A stretch of DNA of 64,000 nucleotides from Thermoanaerobacterium aotearoense. GTDB taxonomy: Bacteria > Bacillota > Thermoanaerobacteria > Thermoanaerobacterales > Thermoanaerobacteraceae. The first letter of the stretch is position 1. The number at the start of each line of letters is the position of its first letter. The translations under genes were made by a program, and so were the position numbers. The notes beneath the pieces are model-generated. The model was not told the DNA's origin. It did not search any database and worked only from the letters and a program-made list of their open reading frames with translations. Positions 1 to 8,927 of this stretch are shown one piece after another. Location of the stretch: positions 186,001-250,000 of the forward strand of contig NZ_CP047602.1 in assembly GCF_009905255.1 (NCBI RefSeq), written 5' to 3'.

Positions 1-2435
1 GTGCACCGTATGCGAGTGCAGTTGCTCGTCTGCAATCGTTGGGTTTAGTATCTGGTATGCCAGATGGTACATTCCAACCCGACGGTGTTGTGACAAGAGC
101 ACAGATGATCGCTTTTGTTAATGCAGCAGAAGGTTTGCAACAAGCTGCAAAAGTATCAGCTGGTCCTACAAAGTTCAGCGATGTTCCAGCAAATTTCTGG
201 GCAGCAGGTGATATAAACGTTGCTGATCCAAGTGGTTATCCAGATGGTACATTTAGACCAAATAATCCTGTAACATATACAGAAGCTCTTGCAATGATCT
301 TAAGAGCATTAGGTTATACACAAGATTATTCATGGCCATATGGCGTTATATCTAAAGCTACAAGTGTAGGTATAACAAAGGGTGTTGTTTTATCTGCTGG
401 CACAACAATAACACGTGGCGAAATGGCTATGTTAATAAACAATGCATTAGATCTTGACATTAACACATATGTCAACGGTGCAGAAAGCGACACAGGCAAA
501 ACATTGTTAAGCAGAGTTGGAAATTCAACAACATACTATGTATATGCAACACATGATGTTGATAGCAGTGTAACTACAGGCTATGTAAAAGTAGTACCAG
601 TTACAGAAACTAATGGCTTATATCAGATGACTTATAATAATGGCAATTTAGTTTATACATTGATTCCTACAGGTTCTGTAAACTTCAACAATTATCTTGG
701 ACAGATAGTTACAGTTAATGAAGATACAAATGGCAATCCATTAGCTGCAACGCCTGTTACAACAGATATAAAGACATTTACAGCTACAACAAATAGTGAA
801 GTTTCATTTAATGCTACTACTCAAAAATATTCATTCTATGATGCTTCGGTATCTGTTGATAATATCCCAGTTGTGGTTGATGGTGTATTGACAACAATGG
901 CAGATGTTTATAAGAGCCAAGTGGTTGACAATGGTTCAAAGATTACATTAATTGATCCAACTAATGTATCTGGTTATGGATATGCTGTTATAACTGACGC
1001 AACAGGAAATGCTCAAAGTTTGTTAGTAAATAACAATGTGACATCTTCGTCTAGTTATATAGACAATAGATTTGCAATAAATGACAGTAATGGCAATCCA
1101 TATCCTGTAGTAGGTGCAGTATCAAAAGCTACAGATATTAAAGCTGGAGATGTAGTATATCAAGTAAGTATTCCAGTTGACAATCAGGATGTGACTAATG
1201 GAACAGCAACAGTATTGTATGTTGTAAGGCAGTCTGTAACTGGTACAATATCACAAGTATCAGTAAGTGGTTCTACAACAACTGTTACAATTAATGGTAC
1301 TAATTACACAGTTGGTTCAGCGATACCTGGTAGTACAGGAGTATCAGTAAGCGCTGGTTCAACAGGTACTGCTATAGTAGGTAAAAATAATACTATAGTT
1401 CAATGGAGTGGTACATCAACTGCTACAAATTATGCTGTAGTACAATATGGTAATACTTTTACTCCATATAATACGTCAGTTTCATTGGCGTTGCCAGATG
1501 GTACAAGTAAAGTATTTAATGTAGTATATAGTGATATTCCATCAACTGTAGTTGCTAATGTATATGCTGGAGATGTAGTCACATATTCACTTGATTCAAA
1601 TGGCAATATTAGCAATTTAGCTGAAATTACAGTTAATTCAGTACCAAGTACAGGTGTTTTGACAGACAAAACGGATAATCTTATTAAGATAAATGGAACA
1701 CCATACTATGTAAGTTCTTCAACGGTTTTCTATAACTATGATCCTACTGACAAGACATTGACACCAGTCAACTGGTCAGATGTAGCTGACAGTTCACATC
1801 CAGCTATATATGCTTATTCATTATCAAGCAGTAGTTATGGAACATTGAGCTTAGTGATATTTAATAATGTAGCAAGCTTAACAAGTACAACAACTCCTGT
1901 TGATTATGTAACAGGTATAAATGAAGTTGTAACATCGTCAACTTCATACATTTCATTAAATGTAATTGAGAACGGCGTATCAAAGACATATAATGCACCA
2001 GCAGGCACATTAAATCTTGGCGATATTGCAGTTAATAGTAATGGCACAATAGCAACAGGTGCTACAAATGCAGCATATCAATTAACAATTAATGCTTCGG
2101 GTAATGTAATTGGTGCAACATTATTAAGTAAAGCTGATACAACTGCAAAGACTGTATATGCTGAGGGTACTACAGTATACTTCAATTATCAAAATAATAG
2201 TATATACACAAGTGCTGGTTTTATGCCACTTGATAACAATGTAGTTGTTATAAATGCTGTAAATGGTGCTAATACAGTAGTTGGTCTTGGTAGCATAGTT
2301 CAAGATACTGTAACAAAAGATGCAAACGGCAATATTACAGGCTTGAATGGTGTTACGGGTAGTTCAGTAGTTGATGTATATACAAATCCATCAACGGGCA
2401 AAGCTGTGCTGATTATAATAAGAGGCACAAAATAA
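1..2435 (+). CDS. SLH-domain S-layer/surface protein, 3' part (5' end outside window)
   Basis: The reading frame is open to the left edge (codons from base 3), so the true start lies outside; the in-frame TTG at 39 is internal. The visible N-terminus holds SLH repeat sequence: one repeat with GLVSGMPDGTFQPDGVVTRAQ near residues 12-35, a second with PSGYPDGTFRPNNPVTYTEAL, then a TKGVVLSAGTTITRGEMAMLINNAL segment that looks like a third. SLH repeats bind pyruvylated secondary cell-wall polymer. The remaining roughly 650 residues are Thr/Ser/Asn/Val-rich, predicted beta-strand, without recognisable catalytic motifs or cysteines, which suits an S-layer or other abundant surface protein. A strong terminator follows the stop. 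Family SLH is sure; the structural S-layer role is inference. Confidence 0.85.
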   Translation, partial: APYASAVARLQSLGLVSGMPDGTFQPDGVVTRAQMIAFVNAAEGLQQAAKVSAGPTKFSDVPANFWAAGDINVADPSGYPDGTFRPNNPVTYTEALAMILRALGYTQDYSWPYGVISKATSVGITKGVVLSAGTTITRGEMAMLINNALDLDINTYVNGAESDTGKTLLSRVGNSTTYYVYATHDVDSSVTTGYVKVVPVTETNGLYQMTYNNGNLVYTLIPTGSVNFNNYLGQIVTVNEDTNGNPLAATPVTTDIKTFTATTNSEVSFNATTQKYSFYDASVSVDNIPVVVDGVLTTMADVYKSQVVDNGSKITLIDPTNVSGYGYAVITDATGNAQSLLVNNNVTSSSSYIDNRFAINDSNGNPYPVVGAVSKATDIKAGDVVYQVSIPVDNQDVTNGTATVLYVVRQSVTGTISQVSVSGSTTTVTINGTNYTVGSAIPGSTGVSVSAGSTGTAIVGKNNTIVQWSGTSTATNYAVVQYGNTFTPYNTSVSLALPDGTSKVFNVVYSDIPSTVVANVYAGDVVTYSLDSNGNISNLAEITVNSVPSTGVLTDKTDNLIKINGTPYYVSSSTVFYNYDPTDKTLTPVNWSDVADSSHPAIYAYSLSSSSYGTLSLVIFNNVASLTSTTTPVDYVTGINEVVTSSTSYISLNVIENGVSKTYNAPAGTLNLGDIAVNSNGTIATGATNAAYQLTINASGNVIGATLLSKADTTAKTVYAEGTTVYFNYQNNSIYTSAGFMPLDNNVVVINAVNGANTVVGLGSIVQDTVTKDANGNITGLNGVTGSSVVDVYTNPSTGKAVLIIIRGTK

Positions 2436-2447
2436 CACAAGCCTAAC

Positions 2448-2480
2448 AAAAAAGTCCTCCTCCTCTGGGGGACTTTTTTA
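2448..2480 (+). terminator. Rho-independent terminator after the SLH protein gene
   Basis: A 13-bp stem (AAAAAAGTCCTCC against GGGGGACTTTTTT, one wobble) ends in a T-run, 12 bases after the stop codon. Confidence 0.85.
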
Positions 2481-2552
2481 TATTTAAAAATCAAATTATT
2501 CTACAAAAACATGGCAATCTTCCTTTGAAGTTTATTCGCCATGTTTTTTATT

Positions 2553-2608
2553 TTCACACACCTTTCACACAATTTCTTTATACATTTGTTATTTTTATGT
2601 GATAAAAT
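2553..2608 (+). promoter_or_regulatory. OmpR/PhoP-type direct-repeat box and -10 before the two-component system
   Basis: TTCACA (2553-2558) and TTCACA (2564-2569) are direct repeats with an 11-bp period, the usual geometry for OmpR-family response regulators. A -10-like TAAAAT starts at 2603, 34 bases after the last base of the second repeat. The same layout occurs at 4726, 37213 and 38087. This suggests autoregulation of the following response regulator; a PhoP-like regulator is the alternative because TT(A/C/T)ACA repeats are PhoP boxes in Bacillus. Confidence 0.5.
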
Positions 2609-2648
2609 AATAGACGAAGTAAGTATAGTGTAAAAGCTGGTGATTAAA

Positions 2649-3326
2649 TTGCCAAGAAAAATATATCTTGTAGAGGATGAAAGAAGCCTAAACCTTCTTT
2701 TGCAGAAGTATCTTGAGAGGGAAGGCTATAGTGTCACTACCTTTTTTGATGGAAGTACGGCGATGGAGCGGATAAACGACATGCCAGATCTATGGATACT
2801 TGACATAATGCTTCCTGATGTAGATGGATATGAGCTTATAAAGGCCATAAAGGAGCACAATAAGTCTACGCCTGTCATATTTATGTCTGCAAGAAATGAG
2901 GAGCTTGACAGGGTGGTAGGATTAGAGCTTGGAAGCGACGACTACCTTTCGAAGCCTTTTTTGCCTCGTGAGCTTGTCATTAGGACAAACAAGCTTATGG
3001 AGAGGATATACGGGAAAGAAGAAGGCGGCAGCGATGATGCTTTGCAAGTGGGGGATTATACGCTTTATGAGAAGCAAAGGACTGTCTATTTAGGTGATAA
3101 TGAGATACAGCTTACGAATAAAGAATATGAGCTTTTTTGCTACCTTGTAAAGAATAAAAATATTGTGGTTTCGAGAGATCAGATATTGAATAATGTCTGG
3201 GGAGAGGACTACTTCGGCTCTGACAGGGTGGTTGACGACACCATAAGAAGGCTTAGGAAAAAAGTGGATAGATTAAATATAGAGACCGTATACGGATACG
3301 GCTATAAATTGGTGTGTAAATCATGA
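2649..3326 (+). CDS. OmpR/PhoB-family DNA-binding response regulator
   Basis: An N-terminal receiver domain (VEDE acidic pocket, phospho-acceptor Asp about residue 52 in WILDIMLPDVDGY, switch Ser in FMSARNEE, conserved Lys in LSKPF) is followed by a C-terminal winged helix (residues about 130-225, with YELFCYLVKNKNIVVSRDQILNNVWG and the VDDTIRRLRKKV recognition helix). I chose TTG at 2649 because GGTGAT sits at good spacing before it; the in-frame GTG at 2640 has no ribosome binding site. It overlaps the downstream kinase by 4 bases (ATGA), so the pair is co-transcribed and translationally coupled. Stimulus unknown; the shared TTCACA boxes suggest it controls the adjacent glycosyltransferase cluster and the sigma/MacAB region. 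Confidence 0.93.
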   Translation: MPRKIYLVEDERSLNLLLQKYLEREGYSVTTFFDGSTAMERINDMPDLWILDIMLPDVDGYELIKAIKEHNKSTPVIFMSARNEELDRVVGLELGSDDYLSKPFLPRELVIRTNKLMERIYGKEEGGSDDALQVGDYTLYEKQRTVYLGDNEIQLTNKEYELFCYLVKNKNIVVSRDQILNNVWGEDYFGSDRVVDDTIRRLRKKVDRLNIETVYGYGYKLVCKS

Positions 3327-4699
3327 AGAAGATATTTAGATTTAGATCACTTGCAATGAGAATATGGATGACATTTACTGCTGTCATACTTATCATAGTG
3401 TGCAGCCTGTCGATGCTTTATATCTTTGCATACAGGAGAGTAGAAGAAAACAACAAGATACAGGATTTAAAGGTCTCACATGAGATGCTTCTTAAAAATA
3501 ATAATTTTGGCGGCAACTACAACAATTTTTCGAGATTGAGAAATCTAAAAGGCGGAGATAACTTCATTGTTGATTTTGATACTGCAAATAGACCTTTGAT
3601 CATAGACATAAATCACAGAGAACCTCCGCCAGACGTTCATAATCCATCCTTTGATTCACTTGGCGTTAAGCTTTGGATGTCCAGTTTTATAAAAGGCGGA
3701 AACATGAATGAGAAGCTTTATAGGGAAGTCTACAACAACATGGAGTATTTCTTTATCATAAGCACAGTAAATTACGATTCGTCCAATAAAGCTTATCTTG
3801 TGTCGTACGTGCCAAACATGGTGGACAATACCATTCTTTATCTGGTCATTGCTATAGGAATAATATTCATCATCATTGGATTTTTTACGTCTATAATCAT
3901 CGCAGGATACATCTCAAAGCCATTAAAGAAATTAGAGGAGTATACCATGAGGATAGCTCACAAAGATTGGAAAGAGCCTATAAACATAGACAGGGAAGAC
4001 GAGATAGGTATGCTGGCAAATTCCATGAATATAATGCAGAAAGAGTTGAAAAGGGCGGACGAGGAGGAAAAGCTGTTTTTGCAAAGCATATCACACGACC
4101 TAAAGACACCTGTCATGGTGATAATGAGTCATGCCGATGCCATAATAGACGGTGTGTACATCGATTCGCTGGAAAAGACGGCAGGCATAATTAAGGACGA
4201 AGCCATAAGGCTTCAAAAGAAAATAAACCAGATGCTTTACTTGAATACACTTGACTATGTGCTGGAGAATGATACCAAAAATGACTATATAAATTTAAAG
4301 GATCTTGTGAACAACATAATAAGCAGGTTTGAAATCATAAAAAGCGATATTGAGTGGGACTTAAGCTTGGATGAGGTTATAATAAAGGGCGATAGGGACA
4401 AGATAGAGGTCAGCATAGAAAACATCCTTGACAATGCCCTAAGATATGCCAATGAAGTGATAAAAGTGACACTTAAAAAAGAAGGTCAGTATGCTTATCT
4501 TGACATATACAATGACGGGCCAAAGATCGATGAGAAGCATATAGGACATATATTTGACAGGATGTACAAGGACAAGACGGGAAATTTTGGCTTAGGACTT
4601 GCCATAACGAAGAAAATCGTAGACTTTTATAATGGCGAGATAAAAGCTGTAAATAGAGATAAAGGCGTAAGCTTCATAATAAAATACCCTTTAAAATAA
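3323..4699 (+). CDS. Membrane sensor histidine kinase (HAMP, HisKA, HATPase)
   Basis: Autophosphorylating sensor partner of the preceding response regulator. Two membrane segments (about residues 12-36 and 166-194) bracket an extracytoplasmic sensor region of about 130 residues with no family I recognise. A HAMP linker follows, then the H-box SISHDLKTP with the phospho-His near residue 252, an N-box (ENILDNALRYANE), and the G2 box GLGLAITKKIVDFYNG of the ATPase domain. The length (458) is usual for class I kinases. It starts with ATG overlapping the regulator stop and ends just before a terminator. Confidence 0.93.
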   Translation: MKKIFRFRSLAMRIWMTFTAVILIIVCSLSMLYIFAYRRVEENNKIQDLKVSHEMLLKNNNFGGNYNNFSRLRNLKGGDNFIVDFDTANRPLIIDINHREPPPDVHNPSFDSLGVKLWMSSFIKGGNMNEKLYREVYNNMEYFFIISTVNYDSSNKAYLVSYVPNMVDNTILYLVIAIGIIFIIIGFFTSIIIAGYISKPLKKLEEYTMRIAHKDWKEPINIDREDEIGMLANSMNIMQKELKRADEEEKLFLQSISHDLKTPVMVIMSHADAIIDGVYIDSLEKTAGIIKDEAIRLQKKINQMLYLNTLDYVLENDTKNDYINLKDLVNNIISRFEIIKSDIEWDLSLDEVIIKGDRDKIEVSIENILDNALRYANEVIKVTLKKEGQYAYLDIYNDGPKIDEKHIGHIFDRMYKDKTGNFGLGLAITKKIVDFYNGEIKAVNRDKGVSFIIKYPLK

Positions 4700-4727
4700 G
4701 CAATCAGCGTATGCTGGTTGCTTTTTT
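4698..4727 (+). terminator. Rho-independent terminator after the two-component operon
   Basis: An 11-bp stem (AAGCAATCAGC against GCTGGTTGCTT) with loop GTAT and a T-run. Its distal end touches the regulatory box of the next operon. Confidence 0.85.
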
Positions 4728-4781
4728 CACACAGAAATCACACATTTTTTTAATTTTTTTGCAACATTTAAGTTTTATAAT
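4726..4781 (+). promoter_or_regulatory. Direct-repeat box and -10 for the glycosyltransferase cluster
   Basis: TTCACA (4726-4731), N5, ATCACA (4737-4742), then TATAAT at 4776-4781, starting 34 bases after the second repeat as at 2553-2608. A T-rich tract fills the -35 region and no -35 hexamer is obvious, which suits an activated promoter. Confidence 0.5.
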
Positions 4782-4817
4782 TTCTATAGGCAGGATAAAA
4801 GAAAAGGAGATAAGGCG

Positions 4818-6425
4818 ATGGGCAAAAAGGTGGTAAAGTACAGTTTGGCATTTGTCTTGGTTTTATTGGTGATTTTAAGTGCGTACGCACTGTACCATTA
4901 CAGTGGAAGTACAGAGGGGTTTAGGGGGAATTTTCAACATAATTTCGCGCAAGGCAGCACAAATAGAAGTTGGGGCAGTGGAAACACAAATCAAGGTGTC
5001 TGGCAAAGAGGCAATCCTCCTCAAGTAAATGGACAGAATAGCCAATCCCAATGGCAGATGCCTCGCAGTAGAGGGAATTTTGGAGGGTTCAGGGGAACAT
5101 CATCAAGGTACGGCGTGTATATAATGGCGTATGCGGCAGTGGTGTTTTTGTTGTTTATTTTAAGTTACTATGCATTGAAGAATAAAAAGTTTAAGTTAGA
5201 TTTGCAAAGCGACAAATTCATCATAGCAACACTATTTTTGATAGGATTTTTCATGCGGCTTTATATAGCTGCAACTATTGAAGGTTATTCAGGTGATATA
5301 GGGCTTTTTAGAAGCTGGGCACAGTCTGCATCGCAGGACATATTAAACTTCTACAAAAATACTCCAAGCTGTGATTATCCACCGCTTTACATCTACGTGC
5401 TTTATTTAATAGGCAAGATAGCGTCAATCGGAAATCTATCGCATTATTACAATGTGCTATTGAAGCTTCCATCGATTTTAGCTGATATTGCATCATCTTA
5501 CATCATATACAAAATAGCAAATAAGCATTTTGCAAAAAGCATAAGTGCGTTTGTGTCGGCTTTGTACATCTTCAATCCAGCCGTATTCATAAATTCATCT
5601 GCTTGGGGACAGGTTGATTCGTTTTTCACGATGCTTGTGATAATAGCAGTGTATTTTCTGTCGGAGAAAAAACTTTGGCTTTCATCGGTGTTTTTTACAG
5701 CAGCAGTGCTTATGAAGCCGCAGGGAATCATATTTGCACCTGTCTTGTTTTTTGAGATTGTGAATGAGAGAAGCTTTAAAAATTTATTAAAGGCTTTTGT
5801 GGCGTCATTGGTTACGGCAGTTATCGTCTTGGTGCCGTTTGCTATAGGTCAAGATCCTTTGTGGATATTTAAGTTGTATGAAAAGACTATTTCAGAGTAC
5901 CCTTATGCATCTGTAAATGGCTTTAATTTCTACGGATTGTTGGGAGCAAACTATGTGAATTCTGGCACAAAATTGCTTGTATTTAGCTACAGCACATGGG
6001 GATTTATATTCATAGTTTTGGCTACATTGTTCTCCTGGTTTATATACATCAAAGGGAAAAACAGCGACCTTGCGTATCTTGCAGCGCTTTTGCAGATCGC
6101 TTTAGTATTTACATTTTCGACAGGGATGCATGAAAGATACTTATTCCCTGCTGCAGCGTTAGCAATATTGGCATTTTTGTATGTGAAAGACATGAGGCTG
6201 TTTGGGCTTTTTGTCGGTTTCAGCATAACAAGCTTTTTAAACATGTACTACGTTTTGTTTGGAGGTTTGAGAAATTCTTTTGGATTTGTGCCTATGATGG
6301 TTTCATTGGCAAATGTGGTGATGGCAATTTACCTTGTAAAAGTATCTTACGATGTAGCTGTCATAAATAAGATATGTGCGTTTGATTTAGGTTTAGAATC
6401 ACACGAAATTCACACAACTATTTGA
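4818..6425 (+). CDS. Multi-spanning GT-C glycosyltransferase, Gpi18/PMT-like
   Basis: Probably transfers a sugar from a lipid-phosphate donor on the outer face of the membrane. Residues 8-28 form a membrane segment; residues about 33-100 are an unusual Gly/Asn/Gln/Arg-rich low-complexity stretch (RGNF, NFGGF motifs); 9-11 further membrane segments follow. The first large loop carries GYSGDIGLFRSWAQ, placing an Asp where GT-C enzymes have their catalytic acidic residue, and CDYPPLYIYVLYLIG is typical of the Gpi18-like mannosyltransferase group (COG5542 style). ATG at 4818 follows AAGGAGATAAGGCG. First gene of the cluster, behind a TTCACA box. Acceptor and sugar cannot be told from sequence. 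Confidence 0.75.
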   Translation: MGKKVVKYSLAFVLVLLVILSAYALYHYSGSTEGFRGNFQHNFAQGSTNRSWGSGNTNQGVWQRGNPPQVNGQNSQSQWQMPRSRGNFGGFRGTSSRYGVYIMAYAAVVFLLFILSYYALKNKKFKLDLQSDKFIIATLFLIGFFMRLYIAATIEGYSGDIGLFRSWAQSASQDILNFYKNTPSCDYPPLYIYVLYLIGKIASIGNLSHYYNVLLKLPSILADIASSYIIYKIANKHFAKSISAFVSALYIFNPAVFINSSAWGQVDSFFTMLVIIAVYFLSEKKLWLSSVFFTAAVLMKPQGIIFAPVLFFEIVNERSFKNLLKAFVASLVTAVIVLVPFAIGQDPLWIFKLYEKTISEYPYASVNGFNFYGLLGANYVNSGTKLLVFSYSTWGFIFIVLATLFSWFIYIKGKNSDLAYLAALLQIALVFTFSTGMHERYLFPAAALAILAFLYVKDMRLFGLFVGFSITSFLNMYYVLFGGLRNSFGFVPMMVSLANVVMAIYLVKVSYDVAVINKICAFDLGLESHEIHTTI

Positions 6426-6508
6426 AACTTATAAGACATTCTGAGGGTATATTGAGATATATGGAATAAGCCTATATGAGCGATAAATTTCAACCAAGTA
6501 CTTAATTT

Positions 6509-6690
6509 GTAATAATTTTATGAGCGAATATATTGCGGAGTGTTCGTTAATGTATCCGATGAACGTAGCGAAGTTTTGCGTATGAGCGTTAGCGAAAGCC
6601 GTCACAACGCATAGACGGCGTTAGCAAAACGAGAGAAGTGAATCGAAGATACATAGAACACGAAGCTTATATGAGCAATAAAATTATTAC
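6509..6690 (+). repeat. Palindromic noncoding element, copy A (182 bp)
   Basis: This fills the 293-bp gap between two glycosyltransferase genes. Outer 13-bp arms are perfect inverted repeats (GTAATAATTTTAT at 6509-6521, ATAAAATTATTAC at 6678-6690). Nested inside are GTGTTC/GAACAC, ATGTATC/GATACAT, GTTTTGC/GCAAAAC and a central GCCGTC/GACGGC stem. The core from about 6580 to 6630 is nearly identical to copy B at 13974-14157. There is no open frame of note. It may be a MITE-like element or a structured RNA domain within the operon transcript. A sequence resembling its right end (CCTATATGAGCGATAAA) also lies just upstream at about 6471-6487. Confidence 0.75.
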
Positions 6691-6718
6691 AATTAGTTAA
6701 TAGATTGGAGGATGAACC

Positions 6719-8884
6719 ATGAAAAGATTGAAGTTTAACAAAGACAATATTGGGTTATATTTGATTTTACTATTATCAGCTATATTAAATTTTACCAATT
6801 TAAGCATCGAAGGATATGCAAACCAGTATTACGCTGCAGGCGTAAAAAGCATGAGCATGAGTCTTAAGAATTTCTTCTTTGTATCATACGATCCGGCTGG
6901 ATTTGTCACTATAGACAAGCCTCCATTGGGATTTTGGATACAGACTATTTTTGTCAAGATATTTGGATTTAATGGCATAAGCATATTGCTGCCACAGGCC
7001 ATAGCAGGTGTAATATCAGTAGCCTTAATATACGTCCTCGTTAAAAAGTATTTTGGCAAGGCAGCAGGGCTTATAGCAGCATTGGTTTTAGCCACAACGC
7101 CTGTATTCGTGGCAGACAGCAGAAATAATACGATTGACAATATGTTGCTTATGACCCTTTTGTTTGCAGTTTTAGCCCTTATGAAAGCCTTAGATACAGG
7201 TAAACTTAAGTATTTGCTATTAAGCTTAGTTTTAGTAGGCGTTGGCTTCAATGTAAAGATGCTGGAAGCTTATATGATAATTCCGGCAGTGTATATAACA
7301 TACGTTTTAGCGTCAAAGATAAGTTTTAAGAAAAGGATAGGCTATTTGTCATTAGCTACCGTTGTTTTACTTATTGTATCTCTTTCATGGGCCATCATTG
7401 TTGACATGACTCCTCAAAGCATGAGACCTTATGTAGGCAGCAGTACAGACAACTCGGAGTTAGAGCTCATAATAGGTCACAATGGGCTTGAAAGGCTTGG
7501 CCTTGGCAGAAATACAGGTTTTGGAGGCGGATTTGGCGGCCGCGTAGGAAATTTCAATGGTGGAGAATTCCGTAGAAACTTTGGAGATTTCAACGGTCAA
7601 TTTAATAGGCAGTCTAATCAAGGCACGTCACAATTAAGTACGTCAGTAGATACGGTATCAAGCGCTACTAAGAATGGCAGTAGTTCAAATGCCACTCAAA
7701 ATACACCACCTGCAAACCAAGGTAATTTCCCAAGGTTTAATGGGCAAAATGCGCCAAATCCAAATTTCGTAGGTGGCAATTTTGAAAGGCCAAATGGCAA
7801 TAGAGGCGGCATGGGCGGCATGTTCGGCGGAGACGAAAAAGCCAGCGTATTAAGGCTTTTTTCAAACAACAGCCTGTCTGATCAGATAATATGGCTTTTC
7901 CCGATGGCTATTTTCGGATTTTTAGCAGAAATTTTGAGAAAAAGGCTTAAAAGGCCATTTGATGACGGTAGGAAGCTTTCTCTGATACTGTGGATTTCAT
8001 GGCTTGTACCTGTGTTTATATACTTCAGTTTTACCACAGGCATGTTCCATCCGTACTATTTGACGATGATGGCACCTCCTATAGCGGCACTTACAGGCAT
8101 AGGCATCGTTTCAATGTGGGAGATGTACCAAGAAGGCAGTGCAAAGTCATGGCTTTTACCTCTATCACTTGTGGCTGACGGCTTGGTTGAGCTTTTAATA
8201 TTGTACTACCACTACAATACGTCTAATCTTACGAAGTACATCATGTTATCTGTTGCAGTGCTTTCTATCGATTCGGCAGTAGTCTTGTCATTGATGATTT
8301 TTGCTAAAAATAGTGGATTTAAAGTCAAAAAGGCTATGCTTACAGTAGGTGTAATAGGGCTTTTGATAGCGCCTACTATCTGGTCGGCTACGACGCTGTT
8401 TTATCCTATGAATGGCACAATGCCGTCTGCCGGATTAGAGCTTTCTACAGGTAGAAATAGGTTTGATTTCGGAGGTGGAGATATAAACAGCAGTACAAAT
8501 TCTAAGCTTATAAGCTTCCTTGAGAAAAACAAAGGCAATGCAAAGTACCTTTTAGTCGTATCATCATCACAAAGTGCAGATAGCATAATCATAAAGACAG
8601 GTGAGCCTGTGATGGCGTTGGGTGGTTTTTCAGGATCTGACAATATTTTGACACTGAGTCAGTTTAAAGAGCTTGTGAAAAAAGGAGAAGTAAGGTACGT
8701 GATGACAGGAGGAATGGACAGAGGTTCCAACAGCGAGATAATGAACTGGGTAAGAGAAAATGGGAAGCTTGTGCCGACAAGCGAGTGGAGCAACACAAAT
8801 TCTACCCAAAGCGGCAATGGCTTCGGAGGTTTTGGCAGAGATTTTGGAGAACTTTATGATCTTAAAGGTGTCAATGTCAACTGA
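6719..8884 (+). CDS. GT39 (ArnT/PMT-like) membrane glycosyltransferase
   Basis: A 721-residue polytopic membrane protein of the dolichyl/undecaprenyl-phosphate-sugar glycosyltransferase family. Recognisable ArnT/PMT features are the first outside loop DPAGFVTIDKPPLGFW (about residues 58-74) and NNTIDNMLLMTLLFAVLALMKAL (about 139-161). A Gly/Asn/Phe/Arg-rich insertion at about residues 257-370 (GGGFGGR, NGGEFRRNF, GNFERPNGNRGGMGG) interrupts the membrane domain and resembles the low-complexity stretch of the upstream enzyme. A soluble C-terminal part (about 580-721) is probably extracytoplasmic. The start ATG follows GGAGGATG. The palindromic element precedes it inside the cluster. Substrate unknown. 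Confidence 0.8.
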   Translation: MKRLKFNKDNIGLYLILLLSAILNFTNLSIEGYANQYYAAGVKSMSMSLKNFFFVSYDPAGFVTIDKPPLGFWIQTIFVKIFGFNGISILLPQAIAGVISVALIYVLVKKYFGKAAGLIAALVLATTPVFVADSRNNTIDNMLLMTLLFAVLALMKALDTGKLKYLLLSLVLVGVGFNVKMLEAYMIIPAVYITYVLASKISFKKRIGYLSLATVVLLIVSLSWAIIVDMTPQSMRPYVGSSTDNSELELIIGHNGLERLGLGRNTGFGGGFGGRVGNFNGGEFRRNFGDFNGQFNRQSNQGTSQLSTSVDTVSSATKNGSSSNATQNTPPANQGNFPRFNGQNAPNPNFVGGNFERPNGNRGGMGGMFGGDEKASVLRLFSNNSLSDQIIWLFPMAIFGFLAEILRKRLKRPFDDGRKLSLILWISWLVPVFIYFSFTTGMFHPYYLTMMAPPIAALTGIGIVSMWEMYQEGSAKSWLLPLSLVADGLVELLILYYHYNTSNLTKYIMLSVAVLSIDSAVVLSLMIFAKNSGFKVKKAMLTVGVIGLLIAPTIWSATTLFYPMNGTMPSAGLELSTGRNRFDFGGGDINSSTNSKLISFLEKNKGNAKYLLVVSSSQSADSIIIKTGEPVMALGGFSGSDNILTLSQFKELVKKGEVRYVMTGGMDRGSNSEIMNWVRENGKLVPTSEWSNTNSTQSGNGFGGFGRDFGELYDLKGVNVN

Positions 8885-8927
8885 CATTGGCACTTGGACA
8901 TAAATATTTTGGGAAGAAGGGATAGAT

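Noticed and set aside
3967-4194. 75-codon frame inside the histidine kinase gene
   Set aside because: Out of frame with the well-conserved kinase motifs, with no homology-like pattern; a shadow frame.
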